DNA of 64,000 bases from NCBI RefSeq assembly GCF_000276665.1, contig NW_004955402.1, positions 260,975-324,974 of the forward strand, written 5' to 3'. Every line of letters starts with the position of its first letter. Within the stretch, counting starts at the first letter, position 1. Positions 11,601 to 24,023 of the stretch are shown in pieces. Both the position numbers and the translations under genes were made by a program. The notes under the pieces were generated by a model. It saw only the letters and a list, made by a program, of their open reading frames with translations. It was not told the origin of the DNA and ran no database searches. This stretch comes from Chinchilla lanigera. Lineage: Eukaryota > Chordata > Mammalia > Rodentia > Chinchillidae.

Positions 11601-12264
11601 CCACGGGTTCCCTACAGGTCGGGAGCAATTCTTAATAGGTGTGCTTGGAAGCAAGACAAGGAAAACATAACTGACCAGAGTGGGAAGGGCCTGGCTGGAG
11701 GTTACCTGATGGGTTCCAATCGACTAGGCCTCTAGTTTCGTTTTCTTTAACATTAGCCTTTGGTTTGCTTACCTGGGAACCCAAATCTGAAGACACCTTG
11801 ATCCAGTGGCTTCCAAATAAAGTTTTAACATTTGTGCCTACAAATGCATGCTAGGCCTACCTGGACTGGAGAATGAATGGATTTTCTGACTCAGGATATT
11901 ATCAAGTCAACAAAATTAGGTTAGAAGAAAATAACCCTGTAAAATGGAAGGGACTTCCAGGGTACATTAGTCATTTTGACTTACTGAGGTGACATATATG
12001 TGGTAACTAAGGACACAGATCCTCTAGCTAGACTGCCTAGACCCAAGTCCCAGGCCTGCCAGTAGCAGTTAAGTGATTAGACAAATCATTTAGCTTCTCT
12101 CTGTCTCCATGTTGTCTTCTCTAAGGTGGGGGCAGTACTGGGACATGTGTCACAAGAACATCCAAATGCATTTCTGTATGACGGGGTCCTGGAAGAGTGC
12201 CTGCTACAGGGGGTGCACTCTACTACACCTTCCTTCACAGAGCATGGCCGGAGGAACAAGTAAT

Positions 12265-12788
12265 TACACAAGGGGTGATCAAACATACTGTGAGTGTTTA
12301 AATAAAACAATCTACTGCAGTAAAGACATCTTGCCATAAACCCTGCTCAAAGTACTCCCCTTGCTTTGAATACACTTATCCCATTGCTCTTACCAATCTC
12401 TGAAGCAGTTCTGGAAATCCTCTTTAAAGTGTGATCAAAAATACAGTGGATGCTGCTGCCAAGTGCCATCGAGCAGAAGGATGGGCACGTGAAAGCATGA
12501 CAGTGTGTCCTCTTCCACCTTACTCACCAGATCTGGCACTGTGTGACTTCCGACTCTTCCCCAAAGTCAAAATGAGCACAAAAGGAAAACCCTTTGAATC
12601 GATTCAGGACAATGAGGCAGCCAGGACATCACAGCTAAAGACACTCAGGAAGGAGGACTCCAAAGCTGCTTCAAAAAGTGGCAGGAACAAGGGAGATGAA
12701 TGCACTCGAGCCCAGCAGGAAGGTTCAGAATGTGTCTTTTTTCCAATACTTGTAGTTTACACATTCACTGTATTTGTTGATCATACAC
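12265..12788 (+). mobile_element. Fold-back mariner-type element, copy 1
   Basis: The right half, in plus sense, encodes a mariner transposase C-terminal region with the PPYSPDLALCDF motif that carries the third catalytic Asp (about 12508-12545), then a degenerate tail to about 12750. The left half (12265-12430) is the same transposase tail in reverse complement: read on the minus strand it gives a diverged EDFQNCF..W block followed by KCIQSKG and then the 3' terminal repeat. The element therefore has two 3' ends pointing outward and no N-terminal HTH or first two Asp residues. The outermost bases (ggggtgatcaaac; gttgatcatac) form imperfect inverted repeats. The same layout is present at 57556-58068. 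Confidence 0.75.
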
Positions 12789-13227
12789 GCAGAGTGTTTG
12801 CGTGTGCACTGATTAGAGTCAATGTGAAGGGATGTTGACCACACTCCTCCTCCTCAGACGGTGCTAAGACAGAGAAGGCCTCTGCTGCTCAGGCTCCTGC
12901 TCTCTGCTGTGTCTGCTCCATGAGGCCTCCACATTGAATCCATGATGAATCAGTCTGAGTTCCACACCTAGGCTGGCCCCTCACAACTTAGAAGGGTGTT
13001 CTCAGCAGAGCTCTCTGTTTGAAGTGTAGGATGTGCATACACAATGCCCAAGCTCTGGTCAATTCTTATTCTTACGGCTATACTAAAAGCAGCAGACATG
13101 GACATGGGCTGAGGACCAGGCCAGGTCCACTTTCCCTCACCTGGGCCTTCAAGGCCTTTCCAAGACCCCTCAGCCCACGTCCCTTCATGAATTTCACTAA
13201 GGGCTACTCACTGCAGGAGGGAATGTA

Positions 13228-13502
13228 TACTTGTGTGTCTCCATGTGTCTTCTCTCTATGTGTCTCTGTCTGTGTATCTATGTGTCTGTCTGTATCTGTC
13301 TCTGTGTCTGTGGGCATCTGTGTGTATGTCTGTGTGTCTATGTGTGCGTATCTCTAGGAATCTGTGTGTCTGTGGTCTGTGTGTGTCTGTGTGTGTCTGT
13401 GTGTCTATGTGTTTGTCTTGGTGTGTCTGTATGTCTGTATAGGTCTCTGAGTCTGTGTGTCTGTGACTCTCTCTGTGTCTCTGTGTATGTTTCTGTGTGT
13501 GG
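13228..13502 (+). repeat. TG/TCTG-rich minisatellite
   Basis: About 275 bases consist of irregular repeats of TGTGTCTG and TCTGTGTA units. Long open frames exist in all three plus frames here, but these are a by-product of the repeat. Confidence 0.9.
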
Positions 13503-16500
13503 CACTAGAATAGAGAGAGACACCCCCACCATACTTGCCCTGTACCCTGCCGTGGTAAGGGTAGAGGTCCCCAGGCTTGGTCTTTAGTTGACGCCACAGG
13601 GCGAGGTGCAGCTCTCAGAGGTCAGTGGGGGCCTCAGGTCACAGGGATCAGAGCCATAGTCTCCTCCCCTTTCTGTTTTCTGCCACCCTCACGTGCCTCT
13701 CACCCTCCACAGGTAAGAAGCAGCCGGGCCAATCAGTCACAGACTCAGCCTCCAAAGCTGTGAGCCAAGATGAGCCTCTTCTCTTCACAAGTTAACGACC
13801 TTGCTATTCTGTTGCCTGCTGACATCCTGGAACTAGGCGGGGAGGGCGCTGGGCCACAGCCTGCCTGAACATCCTCCCTGGGTCGTGGTGAGGACGGCAG
13901 TCCTCTGGCAAAGGTGTGTCCAAGGGCTTGTTTGCTCAGTGTGGCTGAGGTGTTTGTTGAGAGGTGTGATAGACTGTGAGCTGGTAAAAGATGTGTGACT
14001 CTTGCTTTTCTTGTGATTTGTGAAATAGGCCATCAGTATGGAACCGTCCTGTACATTAAAGCATTAGAAGTGGGTCTAAGTCAGCTTGACTGGAAAAATC
14101 TATTCATTCATCAACAGAATCTGTTCTGTGCTGGCATCACAAACTATAGCCAGGAAATGAAGGTCCCGCTGAAGAAGGCCACGGCAAGTTCATGACTGCC
14201 CCCTGCACCAACACTGTCCCTCCATGTCCAGCTCAGACCCTGCCGCTCCACGAAGTCAACCCAGCAGTGCCCACACCAAGTGATGCAGCTAAGACAAGGA
14301 CAGTACAGGGACTGAGGGGCCCAGAGCCAGGTCGCCAGACTCGGGGCCCAACCCTGTTTCCCAGCACACCTGTGTCAGCAACGTCAGAGAGAGGGAAGGG
14401 AATGCAGAACCTCCACAGCAAGGCCAAGGGCACCGTCCAGTTCCACTGAGGGGCAAGAGCAGTTCCCGAAGACCAAGGCATAGCACAAGGGAGCGGGGGG
14501 AGACAGGAGAGTGTGGAGGTGGACGAGGCCATCCACGAGGAGTGCTGCGGCCCACTGGAGCTGGCATGGGAAGTTCCTGAAGTTGCCTGATGTGTGGCGG
14601 AGAGCGAATAGCTGCTGAGGAAGGAGCATTGCTGGAGACGATCGACCTGCCACAGCACCAGTGGTGACATACGGGGTGGAGGGTGGGGTTGGGGGCAGTC
14701 ACAAGGAGCCTTTGCCTCTGCCTCCCTGCCCTGTTGAGAGCCACGGTTCTGCTAGGCCTGAGCCCACGCTGACTCTAACCCTGCCCTAAGACAGAGCAGT
14801 CCCCACACTCAGAGTCTGAAGGCAGCTGAGTATATGGCACTGAGGCCAGGAGGGGCACAGGGCAACAGCCACATGCCCTGCCCCAGGTTGCTCACACTCA
14901 CATAGAAGCCCAGACCCTGGGAACAGCAAAGGTGGGACAGGTGCTGGTGGACATGAGTGGATTGGTGCTTGCTAGGTGAGAAGTGAACACATCTGTCTCC
15001 CTTGGTCTCAGCCTCCACCCCACTTCCCAGGGCCCTGTTGGAACTCAAGCAACCAGACCGGAGACAGTGGTGACCCAGGCGCTGGGCCTGGGCTGGGCCG
15101 CCCTGCTTTTGTCCAGGTCAGCACAAGCAAAGACCCCACTGTGGAGTGAACTTCCCCTTCTCCCTGCAGGCCTCACCAACCTCAGTGCTCTTTGCATTGC
15201 CACAGAACAGAGTAAATGTGGACTGGAGACAGGGCCCTGCCTCCGGGGGGCTGCCCACGGAGAACCCAAATGCTGGCGGGACACGAGGCAGCCCACAGTC
15301 AAGCGGCAGCTTGGCCCCTCCCAAAAGGAAGGGTTGAGAAGACAAGGCCTCCTGAGCCACAGCACCTCAAGCTGCAGCCTCTGCCGCTGCCCATGGCCCC
15401 GCCCAACACCCATACCCACTCCTGTCCCTCATGTTCCCCATCTTCTGTGACTGTCAGTTACTCTGGAAGCTGCCCTGTCACCCCCAGAAGAAGGACTAGA
15501 GCAAACCCTGCAGCTGAGAAGCTGCTGTGGCAGTGTGTCCCACCCCAGGGACTCAAACAGTCCAATGTTACCCTCAGCTGCCAGCACCATGGCAGCTCCC
15601 GGGTCACCCAGCTGTAGACCAGGCTTTTCACAATAGCTCCCAGCAGTCTTACCAATCATTACTACCCAGGACCTCAGCCATCTGCCACCTTGCAGCCCCC
15701 TCTGCTCATACACGCACACACATGCACACATACACACACGGCACGGGCATGTAGCCAGGGTCCCAGTGGAAAGGTGAAGAATCCAACAACACCAGTGTGG
15801 AGAGAAGCAGGAAGCCATAGAACACAGACAGCCAAGGACTTAAAGCAACAAGGACATGTGGCAACTCCATGAAACCCACAGTGGGAGTTAATTACCTAAT
15901 ACTGTCTGTGCTGCCTGTTGGGAATACAACCTTGGATAAGTCCCTTAATCTCCCTCACACAGTCTCCTGCGGGTAAGTTGCAGATGGTAATATTTACCTA
16001 TTGTTAAGGCAGGTGAAGGACTCAAGGAGCTAAGCCTTTCAAAACATGCAGAGAAACGGGTCCCAGGAAGAATTCTCACCGAGGCAACTTGACTTTCCTG
16101 TTGGGCGCGGGGGCTGTGATAAGTTCGCTGCCACCTGCTGGCCAGGAAGAGTTTGACCCTTAGCTCTGGAAGGTTGGTTTTGCTGTGCAGAAGGTGGAGG
16201 GCGCCCTCCCATGGGAACTGGGACGCCCTGCCCCGCTGCCTCCCAGCTCAGGGCTGCTCTTGCTTGACTCAACAGCCTGCTCTGCTCTCTCTAGTTAGGA
16301 GCCAAGACAGGAGGAAAGAGAGCAAGAAGCCCAGGACAGGCCATTCTCCTCCCACTACTTGGCATCAGCAAGGGCTCCAGTTACCTTCTGCCTTCTCCTG
16401 CACCTGGAGACACAGCGAGGAGCCCCACCTGCCTCTAAAACCGCTTGAAGTGTTCCTCACTTGAGCGCACACCATACGAGTCTCTACCCCTGCTTCTTTC

Positions 16501-17399
16501 TGAAAGCCCACAAAAAGAGCAGGTGAAAAGGGAATGAATCACAAAAGTGCAGAGAACAGGGTGGGAGACCTACAGAGTGGGAACTAGGCTGTATTTCCAG
16601 AGCTGGAAAGTGGTGGCGCAGGTGATGGATAGGCAGATTCCAGGCACCACAGCTGAGGCCCACGGGAAGGAAGCTGCAAGTGTCCACGGGGTGTCAGGGT
16701 TGGAAGTCAGGTTGGAAGCAGGGGATACCCACAGGTCTCTGTGAAGAGCTGCGGGTGGCCCATGCACATGGCACTGCTGAGAGCCCCACACCCAAGTGCA
16801 GAGCTGTGCCCCAAGGCACCCAGGGGGGCAGGGCCCCAGGACACAGCTCCTCATCATAGCTGGGGCAAGATGTGCCCACCCTACATGCCTTTGTAGTGCA
16901 GCTTGAAGATGGACACAGCCACCCCTCACCAAGAGCTGCCCAACCTGCCTGGCACTCTGGGGCCCTCAGAGAAAACACCCTTCCCTTGCAGTGAGACTGA
17001 AATGCTAGTCATGGAGCATTCGAGGAAAAGCAGCTTTGCAAATAGGAGGCAGTACAGTGATCAGAACAACTGGCTTTGAAGAAAACACAAGCTTCAAAGA
17101 AAAGGACAGGGTTGCTGGAAAACTGTAAGAAAAACTGACAAGATATGGATCCATGTATTCAAAAGCAGCTTGCTATGAAAAGAAGACAATGGAAGGGTAA
17201 ATAAAGTCATCAAAATGAAGCAAAACTTCTGAGTTTAAGTTCAACAGAAGAGATGGAAGGAAGAGACAATGTTTAGGAAAGATATCAGGGAGAGGAAAAA
17301 TGTGTGAAGAGAAAGATGAAGAGACAGAGGATCTGTCCAGGTGGACTGACAGGTGTTCCAGAGGGAGAAACAACTATCAGAGAACCTGGAGGAGGTAGC
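13503..17399. other. Non-coding, moderately GC-rich, no gene recognised
   Basis: This stretch has many short overlapping open frames on both strands (around 14233-14744 minus and 14983-15617 plus). None resembles a known protein, and I find no credible exon-intron pattern. A short AC-rich microsatellite lies at about 15708-15742. I cannot exclude diverged non-coding RNA exons. Confidence 0.4.
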
Positions 17400-18119
17400 A
17401 TTTGTGATGGAAACCCTTGACAAAAACATACAAAAAGCACTCAATATCCCTAGCAACTGAGGCAATATAAATCAAAACTACAAGGAGATATCATCTCACC
17501 TCAGAATAGCTATTATCAAAAAACAAAAATTAACAAATGTTGGCAAGAAAGTAGTACAAAAGGAATCTTTATCCTCTGTTGGTAAGAATAAATATTAGTA
17601 CAGCCATTATGGAGAACATTTTTTGTTCTTCAGAAAATGGAACTAGAACTACCACATGATCCAACAGTCTCATCCTGAGTGTATAAAAGGGAAGGAAGTC
17701 AGCACTCCAAAGAGAAACCTGCACATCCATGTTTACTGCACCACTGTTCACAATGGCCAAGACAGAATCAGCCTGGGTTCGCATCAATGGGTGAGTGGAT
17801 AAAGGAGCTTCGGTATATACACACAATGGAGTATTATTCAGCCATCAAGAAGAACGAAGTCTTGTCATTGACAGCAGAATAAATGGAACTGGAGAACACT
17901 ATATTAAATGGACACAGAAAGACAAGTTCTGCGTGTCCTCTCCCACATGTGAAAGATAAAAACAACAAACAAAAAAGTCAACGTAGATTTGATTAACAAC
18001 TATTAGTGGCAGAGAAAAGAGGGCAGCATTGATAAAAGGAGGCTGTGTCTGCCCAGTGCACATTACACACGTGTGTACAAATATTATACTAAACCCCATA
18101 AAAATGTATGATTAATACA
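17400..18119 (+). mobile_element. 5'-truncated L1, ORF2 C-terminal part and 3' UTR
   Basis: It has the typical plus-strand L1 order: 'tataaatcaaaactacaagg', 'gataaaggagcttcggtata', 'acaatggagtattattcagc', then the 3' UTR ending near 18110. Stops and frameshifts interrupt the frame. A MaLR LTR directly abuts its right end. Confidence 0.8.
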
Positions 18120-18518
18120 TGTTGCATTAGTCATGTGCTCATTGCTGAGACAAAATACCTGACAGCCACAATTAAAAGGGGAATTCACTTTGCCTTATGG
18201 GTTGAGAAGGTTCAGATCATTGTTGGTTGGCACCAAGGCAGAGCAGCATAGCTGAAGGTCCTGGTGGTGGAAAGTCATGCATCCCATGGCAGCCAGGAAG
18301 CAGAGAGAGGGGAAAGACCTGGGGACGAGAACACACCCTTCCAGGTTCTGCCCAGTGACACCTCCAGGCGGGAACCACCTCCTAGCAGCACTTTCAGCTA
18401 AGAACTCACCATGGACGAATCCACTGACAAGCACCACACCTCCAGGAACCAGTCACTTTCTAAAAGCCCCACCTCCGAACACAAGAGACTTGGCAACATT
18501 TAAATCTGAACCACGGCA
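18120..18518 (-). mobile_element. Solo MaLR-type LTR
   Basis: It starts with tgcattagtcatgtgctcat, followed by 'tgctgagacaaaatacctga', the complement of the MaLR 3' end. It continues with the 'caccaaggcagagcagcat' and 'gcagccaggaagcagagaga' blocks and ends near 'aaatctgaaccacggca'. It is a different subfamily from the copies at 7113 and 49062, closer to the one at 37078. Confidence 0.75.
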
Positions 18519-20149
18519 CGTAAACAAAAGGTATTTTTTAAATCTTGGAGTCAAAATCATGGAAGCTGATGAGATCAGTGGGAGGAAAATTATAAAAATG
18601 AAAGGAAATATGCTAACGGTACAGTCCCAAGGTGAGCCTAAGTGTGGGAGTAGAGCGCGAAAAGAGCCAGCAAAGGTCAAAATGTTGGCACCAAGAAATC
18701 AGAAGATGCAGTGCAATGGGCACGAAGGAAAGAAGCTACAAGACAGATCATGGTTTCCACCATGGCACGCGGAGCAAGAGGGCAGGCAGAGAACAGTCTG
18801 CAGTGGTGAGTGCATCCATGGGGTGGACACGGCAGAGGCCAGGCTGTCATGGGCCTTGCGTCCACGGGAAGGGAAAGCAGGCCAGCAACACAGTGGAAAA
18901 GAGAAAGACAGTACAGTAGGGAGCCAGCTTAGAGGCTTGGGTTTACGCAGGGCCTGGCCCTGCTTCCATCGCTCATCCACTTCTGGTCACGTGGCTTTGT
19001 CCTGGCCTGGGCTGACATGATGGGGGCTCACAGCGCCAGTAAAGGGCAGCTCACAAGTCAGGGCCTCTGGGTGCCACTCACCCTGACTGTGCTGTGCTCA
19101 ACCCACGGCGCACGCCCCACAGGAAGACTTGTAGTTGAACCAGGACTAAAAGGTTTGAAGAACCTTATTTGCCCTCCAAGTGAGCATGGCGATGCCAAAG
19201 GAAGAAGGGACGTGTTGGTAAAAGGATGGGAGAGACACAGCAAGTTGTGATCGAAAGGTATCAGAAAGGAACAAGAGCTTGCACTCAGCGTAGGGCCCCA
19301 AGATTCTGAAGCTACATCTGTTGAACCTTGAAGAGGATCCAGCACAGTGTCAGAAGACAGAAGAGCTTGCAAGGCAGGCTGGGAGGCCCCCTGCATGCTC
19401 TGTGGCCACTAAGGGGATCCAACAAAGAGGTCTCCCCAATAAAGGGACTTCCTGTCATCCTCCCAGACTCTGTCAGCTTCCTGCCCATTTCACTCATGTC
19501 AGTGCAAATTTTCTATAAAACCAATGTATAAGCACAGCTTTTAACAGATCCTGCTATGTATTTAAACATAAAGAAACGGGGGAAAGCCTTCAGTTACTCC
19601 CAATTCCTAGAAAACAGGTTCTCTTTGGTACTCAAGGGCCACATAATCTCACGTCTGTAATTTCTAGCACTTTTCAGTGATTTCCTCTCTTGCTCTCACT
19701 CAACATTACAATGAACCTGGCTGTCTCAGCCTTAATGAACACCCACCTCAACTCGGTGTCCTCTCCGTCTATGTCCCTTGTCTTCTACACCTGTTCGGAT
19801 TCAACCCACCCTTCAAGAACACAGAGGCCAGTCTGCCTTCCCCTTACTGTTCTAACATATCCTCTCTCGGTGATGCACTGAGGCCCCAGCCCCAGCCCCA
19901 CCCTCACTCCACAGTTTTGATGCTTGCCCCACACACAGGTGCTGTGGGAGGCGCCTGCCACACAAGTGCCCCCACAGCCCTGGCCTCAGGCTGTCACTTC
20001 TGGCCAAAGTAGCTCTTCACCAACGTCGGGAGTGTGGCAGGGGTGGATTTCCTGCCCACTTTGATGTGAGGCCACGCGGCTAATTTGGGGAAAGTAAAAG
20101 CACAATCTCTCGAAGCCTGACAGATTTGAGTGTACAGTAATTAAGGTGA
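18519..20149. other. Intergenic, nothing recognised
   Basis: There is no gene, RNA or clear repeat here. A 247-codon open frame on the plus strand (18277-19020) begins inside the MaLR LTR and resembles nothing I know. Confidence 0.45.
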
Positions 20150-20222
20150 GAGACGGGAGCCAGCTGTGATGACACTGCTTGTAATCCCAGTACTCTGGGA
20201 GGCTAAGGCAGGAGAAAACAAA
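20150..20222 (+). mobile_element. 7SL SINE fragment
   Basis: 'gtaatcccagtactctggga' followed by 'ggctaaggcaggaga' is the left part of a B1-like SINE. The right part is missing. Confidence 0.65.
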
Positions 20223-22997
20223 GACAGAAGTCCTGGGGCAGGAGAGAAGCCGTTCAGTGTGGTTGCTGCTGGCCATGGTCTGTGTCCCCAGCTTTCCTCT
20301 CCTGAGAAGGAGTGCCTGCGTGGTCCCGGTTCTCTGCTGCTTGTTGGTTTGGGGAAGGAATTGGGTAATTCTCCTCTATACTGGCCTCCACAGGTAGACT
20401 ACTGGAGCCATTTTCCAGTTACCCTTGCACCCAAAGTCTCAAAGTGACACCCTGAGTCTCCAATAGTATACCACAGGCATGGGAGAGCATCCTTCCAGAG
20501 TCCACGCAGTCACCCCACATGTTAGGGCACAGAGCTGGAGTCCATTGGTCCACACTGATCACAGGCAGCACCTTGAGTTGGGGAGAGCATTTCCGCATAT
20601 CTTAAAACATCCATGTTTTGAAATAGTTCATCCATAGGTCCTTGGATAGCAGAGATTCTGCTTCTACCCCCATACTTCGTACACAAGAGTCTCAAAACAC
20701 CTGTTGACCAATATAAACTTTTGGACAGCATGTTGAATTCAAGAATGCAGTATCATTTGTAGTAGTAATAACATTGTGAACTGAAAAGTACTCATTTTGT
20801 TGGTGATAAACCTGTCCTCATTTGGTAGTAACTCGTTAAAACACAAGTAAATTTCATCAAGATTCACCAGTAGATGGGCCTCATTGTGTAGCAGCTGCTG
20901 ACAGACGGGCAGATAACACAAACCTGAATACCACACATGGGTGGCCAAATGGGTGGCTTAGTTCTTCCATTTTATTCTTTAATGTAAAATTTTACTTATG
21001 TATATTTAATTGGTGCAGGTTTCTACTTCCTTAAAGGTTTTGAAAGGGTAGTATTGCACCAAACGCCCTTCCTGCGTAAGCGGGAACAGAACAAATTTGC
21101 AGCTCTGTGCTGCGGGCAGGGCTTTGTGCTGGGTGCCGAGAGCTGCTTCACTGACAGACATTTTCTGAGTTACTTCGACCAGGGACACATTTGGACAGGT
21201 GGTGACACAGAGATTCAAGGCACTGGAGCACTTGCTCAAAGACTTTGTGGGAAGGTCAGACCTTGCAGTAGGTCATAAAGCAGCCAGAGCAGGGAACCAC
21301 CCTCACCGAAGGCAGCACTCTGGGAAGACAGGGAGGCCACATCCTTGTCTACCTGTGGGCTAAGAACTCCGCTGGCTACACCTGTCCTCTGGACTGCCCG
21401 CGAGAAGACTCAGCACGTAGGTGTCAGCAGCAAGAACCCTGATGCAGGGCAGTGTTTCAGAGCCAGAATCTTGAGGGACATTGTGCACACCGGACTGCAA
21501 TTTCACGTGACTGCATTAGGACCACTTACTTCCCACTCATGCTCACATCCAGGACTGTCCAGTTGAGGGACTAACTTTCCTTCAGACTCAAGTGTCAGCA
21601 GCCTACTAATGGGGCACTTTCCTGTGCACCCCAGACTGTGCTGCCTATGTGCCATGGCTGGGGTCTGCACAGGCTGTGTATGTAGCTCTTCCCCTGGGAA
21701 CAAGGGTCCCTCTTTACATCGACAGCTCACTGCCACATGACCCTAATGGTTCACTGTTTTACTTAAACTTCACTTCACCAGGAGCAGTTAGATGTGACTA
21801 CCTAAACAGAGAGAAAGCTAACACCAAAAGTTACTAACAGAGGGAGTGTGAGAGCCAGGAGCACCTCAGGGCCTGGAGACCATGCAACTGCTCTGGGCAA
21901 CACAGGCCTGCTGATGTCCCAACCACTGCTCTGACCCCTGGCCGCTGCCTCCCCACTTAGCTTTTGTCCCATTGGACAATTCCTTCAACATAGAGGAAAC
22001 CTTTGTGACACTTTAGAAAGATAAAAGAAGTTTTCCCATTTCCTCCCGCAGTTTTCCTGGGAGGCCAGCACAGACATGGATTCTGGAATGTGGTGCTTAA
22101 GGCCACAGAGTCAAAGTTCTCCCCTCCATTTAGATGGAGAAGGTGGGGCTCCTGAGAAACAGAGGGGGACCCAGACCCCCAGTGCAGGTCAGATTAAGAT
22201 GCTACAACAGGACACAGTGACACAGACCCCAGGACAGACCAAACCCAGCCTGGATGTGGGCCTGCACTACATGTGGCAGGGCAGAGGGACCCCGACACAG
22301 CCCCAACACTCCCTTGGGGTCCCTGAATTAAGCTGGAATAAGGCAGAAAGAGGACACATAGAAATCTCCACAACACGTGAGGCAAGTTTTGTAGCACAAA
22401 GTTTTATCCGAGTAAGTGTAAAACCATGATTGACAGAAATATAATAAAGGAAATTCCATCCTCAGACAATTGTAATTATAAATCATAAAACTGTAAGTTC
22501 AGGAAAGGTGGGCTCTAGAGACACCTGTGACAAATGAACAGGAAATTTCAAATGGAAAGGATTTGGCAGTCTGCCCATCTTGAAACACATGCCTGATTCC
22601 CAAAGCAAGGTACAGACCTGCTTTGAGCTGGAAAAGCAATCTTACTTGACATGGGCATTCAGTCGTACTTGCAGCAGCAGCCTGCTCCTTATCATGCTCA
22701 GACTTGTACTCGGGGCATGGTGCATCTCCTGAGGACACTCTTCCTAGATGGAGGATGGGCAGAACTCCAGAAGCAGGAGGGAGCGGAGAAGTAGTAGGGC
22801 AAAAAAGGACAGTGGTGAACTCTCACCACCCATCCGCAAGGTGGATGACAGCATGAGCATGTCTGACACAGCAACGGCCACAGAAGAGCAGCTGTTCCTC
22901 TGAAGGGCAGGTTTGAGCTGCAGATGACCCCCTTGCTAAACCTAGTGGACTTTCAAGGGAGAAATGACAGCCACAGCAAGGAGAAGGCTGTGTCTGT
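20223..22997. other. Downstream flank of MC5R, no other gene recognised
   Basis: The part next to 22998 must include the MC5R 3' UTR on the minus strand. I could not find a canonical AATAAA on that strand close by, so its end is unknown. Between 20522 and 20948, two adjacent minus-strand open frames look like protein text with stops, possibly an old pseudogene, but I could not identify a parent. Confidence 0.4.
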
Positions 22998-23975
22998 CTA
23001 ATACCTGCTAGGGAGCCTACAGCCCATCCTGAAGCCATGGCAGCAAACGATCTCCTTGAAGGTCTTTCTCATCTCCTGGCTGCGGAAAGCATAAATCAGA
23101 GGGTCGATCACGGAGTTGCACATGATGAGGATGAGATACATGTTGAAGTGAGACATGAAGCAGGAGCAGTAGATGTTCTTGGGGCATGACAGCATCAGGA
23201 TGAGATGGAGGAAGAAGGGCGCCCAGCACACGATGAACACCCCCAGCAGCATGGTGAGGGTGACAGCGCCCCGCATGCTGGCCCTCTGCCGCACAGAGCT
23301 GTATCTGGGTGCAGCCGCGATCCGTCTGGCGTGGGCCCGTGCCAGGAGGAACATGTGTATGTATAGGGACACCATGAGGAACAGCATGGTGAAGAACATG
23401 GAAATGAGGCAGATGACGACATAAGTGGACTCATAGTAAAGGATAAAAACGATGCCACAGCCTGTGCAGAAGCTCCAGATGGCCACGATGATCACCCCGG
23501 CGCGCTTCGCCGTCATGATGTGGTGGTAACGCAAGGCATAGAAGATGGTGATGTACCTGTCCACTGCAATGGCCAGCAAGCTGCACATGGAGGCTACCAC
23601 AGAGATGCAGATCATGGAGTCAAGCACATTATCAATGTGGCGCACAGAGGCGTCTGCGATTGCCAGGTGCTCATTGTTGATCAGGTAGATGGCGATCGTC
23701 TCCCATGCATTGGACACGCTCACCAGCATGTCGGCCACCGCCAAGCTGCACACGAAGAAGTACATGGGGGAGTGCAAGTTCTTGTTCTTCACAATGGCTC
23801 CAACCACCAGAACGTTCTCCAAGAGGCTGACAAGGCCCAGGGTCAGGAACACCTCCACAGCGATGCCCATGTCTTCACACGGTGAGGACTTGTTCCCACC
23901 CTCTACTCCTGAGAAGTTGCCCTCAGTGGCATTCAGGTGGAGATTCAGGAAATGCAGGGGAAATGAGGAGTTCAT
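22998..23975 (-). CDS. MC5R: Melanocortin 5 receptor, complete single-exon coding sequence
   Basis: MC5R is a Gs-coupled plasma-membrane receptor for alpha-MSH and ACTH peptides. In rodents it is linked to sebaceous, Harderian and other exocrine gland secretion. The 325-residue product has the family's usual length. Visible features are N-glycosylation sequons at N2, N15, N20 and N28; TM1 from about residue 36; the ligand-pocket acids E92, D115 and D119; DRY at 139-141; the family-typical lack of a long second extracellular loop; DPLIY in TM7; and a Cys pair near the C terminus for palmitoylation. I chose the ATG at 23975 because it gives the conserved MNSS start. An in-frame ATG at 24023 would add 16 residues, but a splice acceptor (ttttacag, exon start about 23995) lies between the two. 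No frameshift or missing key residue was found. Confidence 0.98.
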   Translation of the reverse strand: MNSSFPLHFLNLHLNATEGNFSGVEGGNKSSPCEDMGIAVEVFLTLGLVSLLENVLVVGAIVKNKNLHSPMYFFVCSLAVADMLVSVSNAWETIAIYLINNEHLAIADASVRHIDNVLDSMICISVVASMCSLLAIAVDRYITIFYALRYHHIMTAKRAGVIIVAIWSFCTGCGIVFILYYESTYVVICLISMFFTMLFLMVSLYIHMFLLARAHARRIAAAPRYSSVRQRASMRGAVTLTMLLGVFIVCWAPFFLHLILMLSCPKNIYCSCFMSHFNMYLILIMCNSVIDPLIYAFRSQEMRKTFKEIVCCHGFRMGCRLPSRY

Positions 23976-23994
23976 CGCTGAAGGCAGCAAAGTT

Positions 23995-24016
23995 GCTGTA
24001 AAACAGGTTTTTGTGT
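23995..24016 (-). promoter_or_regulatory. MC5R: Splice acceptor before the MC5R coding exon
   Basis: Read on the minus strand, a T-rich run and 'cctgttttacag' precede 'caactttgctgccttcagcg' and the ATG. This predicts a spliced 5' UTR, with about 20 untranslated bases in the coding exon. The matching donor was not located; the CpG island is the likely place for exon 1. Confidence 0.6.
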
Positions 24017-24023
24017 GATCCAA

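Noticed and set aside
12431..12838. 135-codon plus-strand frame as a host gene
   Set aside because: It contains the mariner PPYSPDLALCDF motif and lies within the fold-back transposon, so it is a transposase remnant.
13019..13587. Three overlapping open frames rich in Cys/Val/Ser
   Set aside because: They are translations of the TG/TCTG minisatellite.
14233..15818. Cluster of 120-155-codon frames on both strands
   Set aside because: No protein family is recognisable, opposite-strand frames overlap each other, and there is no exon-like boundary. It was considered as a possible unknown gene but is not supportable.
18277..19020. 247-codon open frame on the plus strand
   Set aside because: It starts inside a MaLR LTR and runs into unrecognised sequence, with no known domain, splice signals or promoter.
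20522..20948. Two adjacent minus-strand frames that read like protein
   Set aside because: Stops separate them and I could not identify a parent gene. It may be an old pseudogene, but that is not claimed.
1..22997. MC2R, expected next to MC5R
   Set aside because: I looked for a second melanocortin-type receptor frame and found none on either strand; it probably lies beyond the left edge.
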